This document shows positions 6,364-14,152 of a stretch of DNA of 19,642 nucleotides, piece after piece (the stretch's first letter is position 1; every line of letters starts with the position of its first letter). Below the pieces are notes generated by a model. The model was not told the DNA's origin. It did no database searches and saw nothing but the letters and a program-made list of their open reading frames with translations. The stretch is from Clostridia bacterium (lineage in GTDB: Bacteria; Bacillota_A; Clostridia; Christensenellales; UBA1750), in assembly GCA_017413675.1 (NCBI GenBank), contig JAFPSR010000048.1, forward strand, positions 1 through 19,642, given 5' to 3'. Both the position numbers and the translations under genes were made by a program.

Positions 6364-8360
6364 GCGAATCCGCACTGGAAAGAATGAAGGCGCTGGTTAC
6401 AGAGATCAATGAACACTGTTACCGGTATTATGTTCTGGGACAGCCCACGATCGCGGATGCCCAGTTTGATCAACTCTATGATGAACTGCTTGCTCTGGAA
6501 AAGAAAACCGGAATTGTCCTGCCGGACAGTCCTGCCCACCGGGTCGGGGTTGAGCCGGTATCCGCTTTCCCTTCCTTTACGCATCGGGCCCGGCTCTGGT
6601 CCATGGACAAAGCCCAGACCATGGAAAGTGTCATGGACTGGATTGCCCGGATGCAGCGTGCCAAGGAAACGGAACATACGCCGCTGCCGCTGGAAATTGT
6701 ACTGGAGTATAAGTATGATGGATTGACCGTCAATCTGACCTATGAGGACGGCCTGCTTGTCCATGCCGCCACGCGCGGTAATGGAGTGGTCGGGGAGGAA
6801 ATCCTGCCCCAGGTGAAGACGATCCGTTCCATCCCCCTGCGGATCCCTTTCCGGGGAAGGATGGAGGTGCACGGGGAAGGGATTATGCGCCTGAGTGAGC
6901 TGGAAAAATACAATGCGACCCATCCGGACGTATTGAAAAATGCCCGGAATGCTGCCGCAGGTGCTTTAAGGAACCTGGATCCCAATCTGACAGCCGAGAG
7001 GCATCTGGACGCTTTCTTCTATGATATCGGGTATATCGAAGGAAAAACGTTTGCTACCCATGAGGAGATGCTCTCCTTCCTAAGGGAGAACCAGTTTAAA
7101 GTCAGTGACGATACCAAAGTGTTTCCGGCATCGGATACGAAGGCGATCGTCGAAGCAATTGAAGCAGTCGGAGATTCCAGGGATCAATTGGATTTCCTGA
7201 TCGACGGCGCTGTTCTGAAGGTGAACGAGATTGAATTGCGGGATCATCTCGGATATACCGACAAATTCCCCCGTTGGGCGATCGCATTCAAGTTTGAAGC
7301 GGAGGAAATGACGACCAAACTGGAAAATGTCGTCTGGCAGGTCGGACGCAGCGGCAAACTGACGCCCCTTGCCCATGTGACACCGGTGGAGCTGGCCGGA
7401 GCAACCGTAAAACGGGCTACGCTCAACAATGCGGGGGATATCGCCCGGAAGGACCTGTATCTGGGCTGCCGGGTCTGGATCCGTCGCTCCAATGAAGTGA
7501 TTCCGGAAATCATGGGACGTACGGAAGAGGAAACCGGAGAGGAGAAACCGATTGTCATCCCGGTATACTGTCCGGTCTGCGGGCACAAACTGGTGGAGAG
7601 AGGGGCAAACCTGTTCTGTGAGAATCCAGACTGCGCCCCGCAGATTATCGCGAAACTCAGCCATTTTGCGTCCCGGGATGCCATGGATATCGAAGGATTT
7701 TCGGAAAAACGGGCGCAGCTCCTGCTGACGGAAAAGAATATCCGTTCTATCGAACAACTGGTTACCCTGAAGATGGAGGATCTGCAGGATCTGCCGGGGT
7801 TCGGGGAAAAAAGTGCCGGGAAACTGCTCGAGGAGATCGAAGAAGCCAAAAAACGGCCTTTGGATGCCCTGATCTTTGCACTGGGTATTCCGAATGTAGG
7901 ACGGCGGACTGCCGGAGACCTGGCTTCCGCATTCGGCAGTTTGGAAGCGTTCCTGCAGGCGGACCGGGAATCCCTTGTCGCCATTGATGAAATCGGGGAC
8001 CAGGTAGCCTCCGGGATCCTGGATTATCTGGGAAAAGAAGAAAACCAACGTACCATCCGGATTTTGCGGGAGAACGGGTACGTCGGCGTCTGGAACAAAG
8101 TCAGTTCGGAATCCGCGCCCCTGAAGGGGAAGACAGTTGTCGTTACCGGCACCGTTCCCGGCTTCAGCAGGACGCAGGCGGAAAAAGCCGTGGAAGAACT
8201 CGGAGGGAAACCTTCTTCCTCTGTATCCGGGAAGACGAGCCTGGTAGTGTACGGGGAAGGGGCCGGAAGCAAGCTGGAAAAAGCAAGGAGTCTCAGTATC
8301 CCCCTGATGACAGCAGAAGAATTCGCGGATTTGTACAGGGCAAATGCCGGCGGTAAATAA
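6360..8360 (+). CDS. ligA: NAD+-dependent DNA ligase LigA
   Basis: Seals nicks in replication and repair using NAD+. The 666-residue product (E. coli 671) has an N-terminal Ia domain (HCYRYYVLGQPTIADAQFD). The adenylation motif is EYKYDG with catalytic Lys118. RGNG, EVHGE and AFKFEAEE follow. The OB fold has WQVGRSGKLTPLAHVTPV. A four-cysteine zinc finger has Cys404, 407, 420 and 425. Helix-hairpin-helix repeats (LPGFGEKSAGKL, ALGIPNVGRRTA) precede a BRCT domain from about 588. Several usually invariant positions differ (KYDG for KIDG/KLDG, RGNG for RGDG, RSNEVIPEI for RAGDVIP). I recall these as features of a clostridial LigA subtype, so the enzyme is probably active. The ATG overlaps the pcrA stop, with GGAGGTGG at 6345-6352. 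Confidence 0.96.
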   Translation: MSESALERMKALVTEINEHCYRYYVLGQPTIADAQFDQLYDELLALEKKTGIVLPDSPAHRVGVEPVSAFPSFTHRARLWSMDKAQTMESVMDWIARMQRAKETEHTPLPLEIVLEYKYDGLTVNLTYEDGLLVHAATRGNGVVGEEILPQVKTIRSIPLRIPFRGRMEVHGEGIMRLSELEKYNATHPDVLKNARNAAAGALRNLDPNLTAERHLDAFFYDIGYIEGKTFATHEEMLSFLRENQFKVSDDTKVFPASDTKAIVEAIEAVGDSRDQLDFLIDGAVLKVNEIELRDHLGYTDKFPRWAIAFKFEAEEMTTKLENVVWQVGRSGKLTPLAHVTPVELAGATVKRATLNNAGDIARKDLYLGCRVWIRRSNEVIPEIMGRTEEETGEEKPIVIPVYCPVCGHKLVERGANLFCENPDCAPQIIAKLSHFASRDAMDIEGFSEKRAQLLLTEKNIRSIEQLVTLKMEDLQDLPGFGEKSAGKLLEEIEEAKKRPLDALIFALGIPNVGRRTAGDLASAFGSLEAFLQADRESLVAIDEIGDQVASGILDYLGKEENQRTIRILRENGYVGVWNKVSSESAPLKGKTVVVTGTVPGFSRTQAEKAVEELGGKPSSSVSGKTSLVVYGEGAGSKLEKARSLSIPLMTAEEFADLYRANAGGK

Positions 8361-8377
8361 TCCAAAGGCTCTGTCAA

Positions 8378-8412
8378 TTTCCGGTTAAATCCGCCGGAAA
8401 ACGGCTGCTTTT
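8378..8412 (+). terminator. Weak terminator candidate after ligA
   Basis: TTTCCGG (8378-8384) pairs with CCGGAAA (8394-8400) around a nine-base loop. An overlapping alternative is GCCG/CGGC (8393-8396 with 8402-8405), followed by TGCTTTT. Stem and T-tail do not line up ideally, so termination may be partial and some read-through into yicC is possible. Confidence 0.3.
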
Positions 8413-8433
8413 GCTGAAAAACAGTCAAAGATA

Positions 8434-8442
8434 TGCTATAAT
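8434..8442 (+). promoter_or_regulatory. Extended -10 promoter of the yicC-prkC operon
   Basis: TGCTATAAT (8434-8442) is an extended -10 with a perfect TATAAT hexamer. No good -35 lies 16-18 bp upstream. A TTGCTG at 8411-8416 is 20 bp away, which is too far. The transcript would start near 8449 and lead directly into GGAGG at 8459-8463. Confidence 0.5.
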
Positions 8443-8471
8443 CAAATGATGATATTTTGGAGGTGTATGCC

Positions 8472-9347
8472 ATGCGAAGCATGACTGGTTTTGGCCATGC
8501 GACGGTTGAAGAAGAAGGAAGACGCATGACGGTGGAAATCAAGGGTGTGAACCACCGTTTTCTGGATGTTTCCTTCCGCATGCCAAGATCATTTTCTTTC
8601 TTGGAAAACAAGCTTCGTTCCATGCTTTCCGATTCGCTGGGAAGAGGACATGTGGACGTTTTCATAAACTATTCCAATACCCGTGAAGATGCGCGCAATG
8701 TGGAAGTGAACGAAGGCCTGATGGCTGCCTATCAGAAGGCATTTGAGCAGATCAGCGAAAAGAGCGGTCTGCGCAATGACCTGACGGCTGCGCGTCTTTC
8801 CCAGTATGAAGGGGTCCTGGTGATTACGGAAAACGAGGATGATCCGGAGGCCATCACCAATCTGGCCCAGCGTGCCATGGCACTTGCACTGGAAGAAATG
8901 TGCAGGATGCGTTCTGCAGAAGGTGAACAGCTCAAAAAGGACCTTTTGTCCCATGTGGCTGTGATTGAAGATACAACCCAGGCAGTTATGCTCCGCGCAC
9001 CTGTTGTGGTGCAGGAATACCGTGATAAGCTGGCGGAAAGAATTGCCCAGTACAACGAAGGCCTGCAGCTGGATGAAAACCGACTGGTTCAGGAAGTAGC
9101 CCTGTTTGCGGACCGTGTAGCTGTAGATGAGGAAACCAGCCGCCTGTTGGCGCATTGCAAGGCAGTTCGCGATGTTATGGAAGAAGAAGGTTCCATCGGC
9201 CGCCGTCTGGATTTCATCGTCCAGGAAATGAACCGGGAAGCAAATACGACCGGTTCCAAATCCAGCGATCTGGAACTTCTGAACCATACGGTTACGTTGA
9301 AAAGTGAGATTGAGAAACTGCGTGAACAGGTTCAGAACGTAGAATAA
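8472..9347 (+). CDS. yicC: YicC family endoribonuclease
   Basis: YicC/YloC family protein. The E. coli member has been reported to be an endoribonuclease acting on RNA turnover. The 291-residue product starts with the family hallmark MRSMTGFG, followed by VEIKGVNHRFLDVSFRMPR in the N-terminal domain. It ends with the conserved DUF1732 domain (RRLDFIVQEMNREANTTGSK, then LKSEIEKLREQVQNVE). The middle (about 100-200) is rich in Glu, Gln and Leu and likely helical. I chose ATG 8472 because it gives MRSMTGFG and lies eight bases after GGAGG; an in-frame TTG at 8457 precedes the ribosome-binding site. It is the first gene of the long operon. In many Clostridia a small remA gene follows, but here gmk comes next. 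Confidence 0.93.
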   Translation: MRSMTGFGHATVEEEGRRMTVEIKGVNHRFLDVSFRMPRSFSFLENKLRSMLSDSLGRGHVDVFINYSNTREDARNVEVNEGLMAAYQKAFEQISEKSGLRNDLTAARLSQYEGVLVITENEDDPEAITNLAQRAMALALEEMCRMRSAEGEQLKKDLLSHVAVIEDTTQAVMLRAPVVVQEYRDKLAERIAQYNEGLQLDENRLVQEVALFADRVAVDEETSRLLAHCKAVRDVMEEEGSIGRRLDFIVQEMNREANTTGSKSSDLELLNHTVTLKSEIEKLREQVQNVE

Positions 9348-9369
9348 ATCCGCTTACAGGAGATAACGA

Positions 9370-9990
9370 ATGAGTAAAAGAGGCTTTTTCGTCATACTGT
9401 CCGGTCCTTCCGGAATCGGGAAGGGAACCGTTGCGGCCAGAATCCGGGAAATGTTTCCGGAAATCGTGACTTCCATTTCGGCAACGACCCGTTCGATCCG
9501 TCCCGGAGAGGAAGAAGGGGTGCATTATTTCTTCAAGACACAGGAAGAATTTGACCGTATGATTGCGGACGGGGAAATCCTGGAATATGCAACCATTTAC
9601 GGGAACCGTTATGGAACACCGCGTGCATTTGCGGAAAAAATGCTGGATGAAGGAAAAATCATCCTGCTCGACATAGAAACGGTTGGGGCTGAAAATATCT
9701 GCCGGCAGTATCCGGATGCCGTGAGCATTTATCTGCTGCCGCCGACGATGGAAGCCCTGTATGAGAGGCTCCTGAACCGGAAACGGGAATCCAGGGAAGA
9801 AGTGGATGCCCGGTTTGCCCAGGCAAGGGATGAACTTCTGCGGGCACCGTTCTACCGTTACCGCGTAGTGAATGATGACCTGGACGTCTGTGTGCGGCAG
9901 GTGGCATCCATCGTGGAAACTGCGTTGATTCAATGGAAAGATGATCCATCCTTTATAGAGAAACTGAGAAAGGAAGTAGTAGTACTATGA
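9370..9990 (+). CDS. gmk: Guanylate kinase
   Basis: Phosphorylates GMP to GDP with ATP, for nucleotide supply and guanine salvage. The 206-residue product has the P-loop SGPSGIGKGT (11-20, Lys18). The GMP-binding region contains SISATTRSIRPGEEEGVHYFF and EYATIYGNRYGTP. The lid region has RLLNRKRESREEVDARF. The usual ID.QGA stretch reads IETVGA here, a mild departure away from the catalytic residues. The ATG has AGGAG at 9358-9362, seven bases upstream, and is 22 bp after yicC. Its stop overlaps rpoZ as ATGA. Adjacency to rpoZ is conserved widely and links GMP metabolism with the RNA polymerase subunit gene. Confidence 0.96.
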   Translation: MSKRGFFVILSGPSGIGKGTVAARIREMFPEIVTSISATTRSIRPGEEEGVHYFFKTQEEFDRMIADGEILEYATIYGNRYGTPRAFAEKMLDEGKIILLDIETVGAENICRQYPDAVSIYLLPPTMEALYERLLNRKRESREEVDARFAQARDELLRAPFYRYRVVNDDLDVCVRQVASIVETALIQWKDDPSFIEKLRKEVVVL

Positions 9991-10193
9991 TTACAGATCC
10001 TCCGATCCTGCAGGTAGCAGAGAAAGCAGACTGCCGTTATACGGTATGTGCCATTGTCAGCAAACGGGCACGCCAGCTGGTGGCAGGTGCTCCCAAACTC
10101 ATTGATACGAAGGAAGAAAAACCGGTTTCTGTTGCGGTCCGTGAAGTCAATGCCGGAGCAGTAACCTATGTGAGAGAAGAAAACGAGGCTTAA
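9987..10193 (+). CDS. rpoZ: DNA-directed RNA polymerase omega subunit
   Basis: Small subunit that helps fold and stabilise the beta' subunit of RNA polymerase. The 68-residue product is close to the usual Firmicute length. It has the conserved core: ADCRYTVCAIVSKRARQLVAG near 14-34, equivalent to the RY..V..AKRARQL signature, then EEKPVSVAVREVNAG (43-57). The ATG overlaps the gmk stop by four bases. The gene ends one base before the coaBC start. Such tight packing suggests translational coupling through gmk, rpoZ and coaBC. Confidence 0.93.
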   Translation: MITDPPILQVAEKADCRYTVCAIVSKRARQLVAGAPKLIDTKEEKPVSVAVREVNAGAVTYVREENEA

Positions 10194-10194
10194 A

Positions 10195-11391
10195 ATGCTC
10201 AAAGGAAAGTGCGTGGTTTTGGGAATCACGGGAGGTATCGCGGCCTATAAGGCAACGGATATCGTTTCCCGTCTGACCAAGATGCATTGTGATGTCTACT
10301 GCATCATGACCAAAAATGCCACAGAGTTCATCACCCCGCTCACCCTGGAGACCCTGACAAACCACCCTGTAGTAACCGATACGTTCGCCCGCCCGGAGAC
10401 CTGGGAAGTGGAACATATTTCCCTGGCAAAACGGGCGGATCTGTTCCTGGTGGCTCCGGCTACAGCAAACTTCATCGGTAAGATGGCAAATGGAATCGCA
10501 GACGATATGCTGACCACTACGGTTATGGCCACAAAGGCTCCCGTACTGATTGCTCCGGCGATGAATACGAATATGTATCTGAATCCCATTCACCAGAAAA
10601 ACATGGAGACACTCCGGGACCTCGGCGTACAGTTCGTAGAGCCCGGTGTCGGCAGGCTTGCCGAGGGCAGCAGCGGGATCGGGAGACTGAATGAGACTTC
10701 CCTCATTGTGGAAAGGGCAGTCTCGATCCTTCTTCCCAAACGGGATCTGGAAGGGAAAACGGTGCTGGTTACCGCAGGCCCCACCCAGGAGAAGCTGGAC
10801 CCTGTCCGTTATATTACCAATTACTCCTCCGGAAAGATGGGATTTGCCCTGGCCAGACAGGCACAGAAACGCGGAGCCCATGTGATCCTGGTCAAGGGCC
10901 CTGTAACCCTGCCCCCTCCGGACGGGGTGGAGTGCATTGATATCGTTTCCACCCAGGACCTGTATAACGCTATGGATGCAAACTGCGGGAGGGCGGATAT
11001 CATCATCCAGGCAGCCGCACCGGCGGATTACCGTCCGAAGGAAATAAAAGCACAGAAAATCAAGAAGGATGGGGATGATCCCTTTATCCTGGAACTTGTC
11101 CAGAACCCGGATGTAGCAGCCCACGTCGGCAAACTGAAGAAGGATGGACAGGTCATTGTGGCTTTTGCTGCGGAAACGAACGACCTGCTTGAGCATGCAC
11201 AGGAAAAACGGCTGCGCAAGAATGCCGACCTGATCGTGGCAAACGATGTAACCAAACCCGGGGCAGGTTTCCATACGGATACCAATATTGCCTCCATTAT
11301 CGGGGAAGATGGTGTGACCGATTATCCGATGATGCCCAAGGAGGAACTGGCAGACGTTATTCTGGACCGTGCCGGCGCACTTTTGAAATAG
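10195..11391 (+). CDS. coaBC: Bifunctional phosphopantothenoylcysteine decarboxylase / phosphopantothenate-cysteine ligase (CoaBC, Dfp)
   Basis: Two successive steps of coenzyme A synthesis: CoaB joins 4'-phosphopantothenate and cysteine, and CoaC decarboxylates the product using FMN. The 398-residue protein has CoaC first, with GITGGIAAYKATD, catalytic His74 in EHISLAKRAD and PAMN with Asn124. CoaB follows (TAGPTQEKLDPVRYITNYSS, NYSSGKMG, AAAPADYRP, AQKIKK). The CoaC flap that normally reads G.LACG..G.GR is GRLAEGSSGIGRL, so the Cys (E. coli Cys158) that reduces the intermediate is Glu157 here. The codon is gag at 10663-10665, in an otherwise intact frame. Whether relatives share this is unknown to me. 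The ATG is one base after rpoZ, with ACGAGG at 10183-10188. Confidence 0.95.
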   Translation: MLKGKCVVLGITGGIAAYKATDIVSRLTKMHCDVYCIMTKNATEFITPLTLETLTNHPVVTDTFARPETWEVEHISLAKRADLFLVAPATANFIGKMANGIADDMLTTTVMATKAPVLIAPAMNTNMYLNPIHQKNMETLRDLGVQFVEPGVGRLAEGSSGIGRLNETSLIVERAVSILLPKRDLEGKTVLVTAGPTQEKLDPVRYITNYSSGKMGFALARQAQKRGAHVILVKGPVTLPPPDGVECIDIVSTQDLYNAMDANCGRADIIIQAAAPADYRPKEIKAQKIKKDGDDPFILELVQNPDVAAHVGKLKKDGQVIVAFAAETNDLLEHAQEKRLRKNADLIVANDVTKPGAGFHTDTNIASIIGEDGVTDYPMMPKEELADVILDRAGALLK

Positions 11392-11409
11392 AACAAACGA
11401 ACATAAAGT

Positions 11410-11424
11410 AGGTGAGGGACGATT
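11410..11424 (+). promoter_or_regulatory. Ribosome-binding site and probable ATT start codon of priA
   Basis: AGGTGA (11410-11415) matches the anti-Shine-Dalgarno core, and G at 11408 extends the match. In frame with priA, the codons after the TGA at 11413 are GGG ACG ATT TAT TGC GAT GTA ATT GTG. The ATT at 11422 lies nine bases after AGG, the same spacing as in rplU. The first canonical start, GTG 11440, lies 27 bases away with no Shine-Dalgarno of its own. ATT is therefore the best-placed start. A start-stop ATGTAA at 11432-11437 also sits in another frame. Confidence 0.55.
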
Positions 11425-13653
11425 TATTGCGATGTAATTGTGGACATTAATGCCCAGGCGGTGGATCGTCTCTTTACTTATTCGATCCCGGAAGGGGAGA
11501 ACGTGGAGGTCGGGCACCGTGTCCGGGTTCCGTTCCGGACCGGGTGGCAGGAAGGATATGTCCTTTCCCTCCATGAGGATACGGAACTGGATCCTGCCAT
11601 AATCCGTCCGATCCTTTCGGTAATCGATGAATATCCGGTACTTCTGCCGGAACTGATAGATCTTGCCTATAACATGCAGCGCACGTGCCACTGTACGCTT
11701 TGCGCTGCCCTGCGCTTAATGCTGCCTTCCCAGATGCGCCGGGGGAAAGTACGTCCCCTGACCCGGCTGGCGGCCCGGATCCTGTTTGATCCGGATAAGC
11801 TGGAAGAAATCCGGGAACAGAATAAAAGGGCCAGCAGACAGATGACAGCCCTGGAGTTCCTTGTGCGCAGCGGGGGGGATTGCCTTCTGAATGAGGCGGA
11901 AAAGGAAATCCCGGGAGCCCATGCGCTCTTTCAGAAACTGGAACAGAAAGGGTATGTTGCCCTGTATTCCCGGCGTATCCGCCGTACTCCTTCCGTGATG
12001 AAGGACCAGGTGGATCAACTGGTGATTCCCAACCCGGAACAGGAGGAAGCGATCCGGCAGGTCACACAGGCACTGGGGGAAGGGAAAACCTTCCTGCTGC
12101 ATGGGGTGACAGGCTCCGGAAAAACGGAAGTCTACCTGCATGTTATCAATGAAATCCTGCACCGGGGAGAGGGCGCGATCGTCCTTGTCCCGGAAATTGC
12201 ATTGACCCCGCAGATGGTCAGCTGGTTCCGATCCCGTTTCGGGGAGAAAGCGGCTGTACTGCACTCCCGGCTAAGTGCCGGGGAACGGTTTGACGAATGG
12301 CAGCGCCTCCTCCTGGGAGAAGCTTCCGTCGCGATCGGGGCTCGTTCCTGTGTATTTGCCCCGGTAAGGAATCTGGGTCTGATTGTCGTGGATGAGGAAC
12401 ATGAAGGGACCTACCAGGCGGAGGGAATGCCTGCGTATGATGCCCGGGAAGTGGCACAGTACCGCTGCGAACATGAAGACGGGTGTCTGATCCTGGGCAG
12501 TGCTACGCCGTCCCTGGAAAGTTACGCTAAGGCCATGGGCGGGGAATATACGCTCCTGGAAATGCGTACCCGTGCAACCGGCAGCCCGCTGCCTCGTGTG
12601 CAGATTGTGGATATGCGTGAAGAACTGGTGAACGGGAACCGTTCCATGTTCTCCATGGAACTGCAGAAACAGATGAAACTTGTCCTGGCCCGGGACGAAC
12701 AGGCCATGCTTTTCCTGAACCGGCGCGGGTATTCGACCTATGTTTCCTGCCGTTCCTGTGGACACAGCATGAAATGTCCGCATTGTGACGTTACGCTCAC
12801 TTATCATTCCTATGACAAAAAACTGAAGTGCCATTACTGTGGGTATGAAACGGATATGCCGGTGGTATGTCCGTCCTGCGGCAGTAAATATATCCGTTCG
12901 TTCGGGGCCGGTACACAGCGTGTAGAAGAAGAGTTTCTCAAGCTGTTCCCCGGAACAAAAGTGCTGCGGATGGACTATGATACCACCAAGGAAAAGGATG
13001 CGCACCTGAAGATTCTTTCCGCTTTCCGCAACCGGGAAGCGCAGGTGCTGATCGGAACGCAGATGATCGCAAAAGGGCATGATTTCCCGGCAGTGACACT
13101 CGTTGGGGTGCTGTCCGCGGATCTGAGCCTGAATATGACGGATTACCGGGCAGAGGAAAGAACCTTCCAGCTGTTGGTGCAGGTGGCGGGAAGGGCCGGA
13201 CGCGGAAAACTTCCCGGGTATGTGGTCCTGCAGACATACAGTCCGGACCATTATGCCATCCGGCTCGGCGCCAGACAGGAATACCGGGAATTCTATCACA
13301 GGGAAATGCAGCGAAGGCAGAGGGCTCTTTATCCGCCGTATGCCATCGTAACGAGGCTTCTGCTCTCCGGACCGGATAAAGGAGATGTGCAGGATGCGGC
13401 GGTGCGCTGTGAGGAAAAAATGAATGAGTTCTTCGAGAAACACCGCCAGTATAAGGAACAGGTAGTCCAGATGCGGATGATGGAAGCCCCGCTGGGATTT
13501 TTGCAGGATACCTACCGCTACCAGGTCTATGTGAAATGGTTTGCGACACCCCAGGCTTACGGGGGGCTGAATTATATGGCACAACTGGAAAAGGAAATCT
13601 ATTCGGAAAAAACCAGATGCAGGCTGGAAGTCAATCCTGCCAGCATTCTTTGA
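11422..13653 (+). CDS. priA: Primosomal protein N' (replication restart helicase PriA)
   Basis: 3'-5' superfamily 2 helicase that recognises abandoned forks and reloads the replisome. From ATT 11422 the product has 743 residues beginning MYCDVIVDINAQAVDRLFTY, which restores the VIVD strand conserved at PriA N-termini. The GTG at 11440 would delete it and leave 737 residues. Domains in order are the 3'-DNA binding domain (1 to about 100), a winged helix, and a helicase with Walker A GVTGSGKTE (Lys234) and DEEH (Asp324-His327). The zinc module has eight cysteines in four CxxC pairs: CRSCG, CPHC, CHYCG and CPSCG. GTQMIAKGHDFP and QVAGRAGRG follow. The protein is slightly shorter than the Bacillus enzyme (805). 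It lies 30 bp after coaBC and 19 bp before def. Confidence 0.94.
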   Translation: MYCDVIVDINAQAVDRLFTYSIPEGENVEVGHRVRVPFRTGWQEGYVLSLHEDTELDPAIIRPILSVIDEYPVLLPELIDLAYNMQRTCHCTLCAALRLMLPSQMRRGKVRPLTRLAARILFDPDKLEEIREQNKRASRQMTALEFLVRSGGDCLLNEAEKEIPGAHALFQKLEQKGYVALYSRRIRRTPSVMKDQVDQLVIPNPEQEEAIRQVTQALGEGKTFLLHGVTGSGKTEVYLHVINEILHRGEGAIVLVPEIALTPQMVSWFRSRFGEKAAVLHSRLSAGERFDEWQRLLLGEASVAIGARSCVFAPVRNLGLIVVDEEHEGTYQAEGMPAYDAREVAQYRCEHEDGCLILGSATPSLESYAKAMGGEYTLLEMRTRATGSPLPRVQIVDMREELVNGNRSMFSMELQKQMKLVLARDEQAMLFLNRRGYSTYVSCRSCGHSMKCPHCDVTLTYHSYDKKLKCHYCGYETDMPVVCPSCGSKYIRSFGAGTQRVEEEFLKLFPGTKVLRMDYDTTKEKDAHLKILSAFRNREAQVLIGTQMIAKGHDFPAVTLVGVLSADLSLNMTDYRAEERTFQLLVQVAGRAGRGKLPGYVVLQTYSPDHYAIRLGARQEYREFYHREMQRRQRALYPPYAIVTRLLLSGPDKGDVQDAAVRCEEKMNEFFEKHRQYKEQVVQMRMMEAPLGFLQDTYRYQVYVKWFATPQAYGGLNYMAQLEKEIYSEKTRCRLEVNPASIL

Positions 13654-13672
13654 GAAATAAAGGAGTCAGATT

Positions 13673-14152
13673 ATGGCAACACGCAATATTGTAAAAATCG
13701 GAGATCCTGTTCTGCGGAAAACATCCAGGGAAGTCAAGGTGTTTGACAAGCGTCTGCATGTGCTTCTGGATGACATGCTGGAAACGATGCGCAAGGCAGA
13801 CGGCGTCGGCCTGGCCGCTCCGCAGGTGGGAATTCTGAAAAGGGTTGTTGTGATCGAGATCGGGGATCTGATCCTGGAAATGGTGAACCCGGAGATTGTT
13901 GCCCGGGAAGGGGAACAGACCGGGGCGGAAGGCTGCCTGAGCATTCCGATGCAGCAGGGAGAAGTGACACGCCCCATGAAGGTAAAGGTGGTATATCAGG
14001 ACCGCAACGGGGATTCCTATGAACTGGAAGGGGAAGAGCTGCTGGCTCGGGCAATCTGCCATGAGCTGGATCATCTGGACGGACATCTGTATACCGATTT
14101 TGCAACACGCACCTGGACGTATGATCCGGCAAAAAACGAGGGACAGGAATGA
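13673..14152 (+). CDS. def: Peptide deformylase
   Basis: Metalloenzyme that removes the formyl group from the N-terminal methionine of new proteins. The 159-residue product shows all three family motifs: GVGLAAPQVG, EGCLSIP with metal ligand Cys88, and HELDHLDG with ligands His130 and His134 and catalytic Glu131. The short insertion-poor form is the usual type 1-like size. The ATG is seven bases after AGGAG (13661-13665). Its stop overlaps fmt as ATGA, so the deformylase and the formyltransferase that makes its substrate pool are coupled, as in most bacteria. Confidence 0.97.
   Translation: MATRNIVKIGDPVLRKTSREVKVFDKRLHVLLDDMLETMRKADGVGLAAPQVGILKRVVVIEIGDLILEMVNPEIVAREGEQTGAEGCLSIPMQQGEVTRPMKVKVVYQDRNGDSYELEGEELLARAICHELDHLDGHLYTDFATRTWTYDPAKNEGQE

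Noticed and set aside
5218..6375. 385-codon minus-strand open frame across the end of pcrA
   Set aside because: It is antisense to conserved helicase motifs V and VI and shows no family features.
8457..8471. Upstream in-frame TTG for yicC
   Set aside because: It lies before the GGAGG site; the MRSMTGFG start at 8472 is the family N-terminus.
10147..11691. 514-codon open frame on the minus strand across coaBC and the start of priA
   Set aside because: It lies antisense to well-supported coaBC and priA. It has no recognisable domain and no ribosome-binding site context, and is Cys/His/Arg-rich as expected from mirrored codon bias.
12271..13584. 437-codon minus-strand open frame across priA
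   Set aside because: It is a shadow of the priA reading frame. The composition is artefactual and priA motifs fully explain the region.
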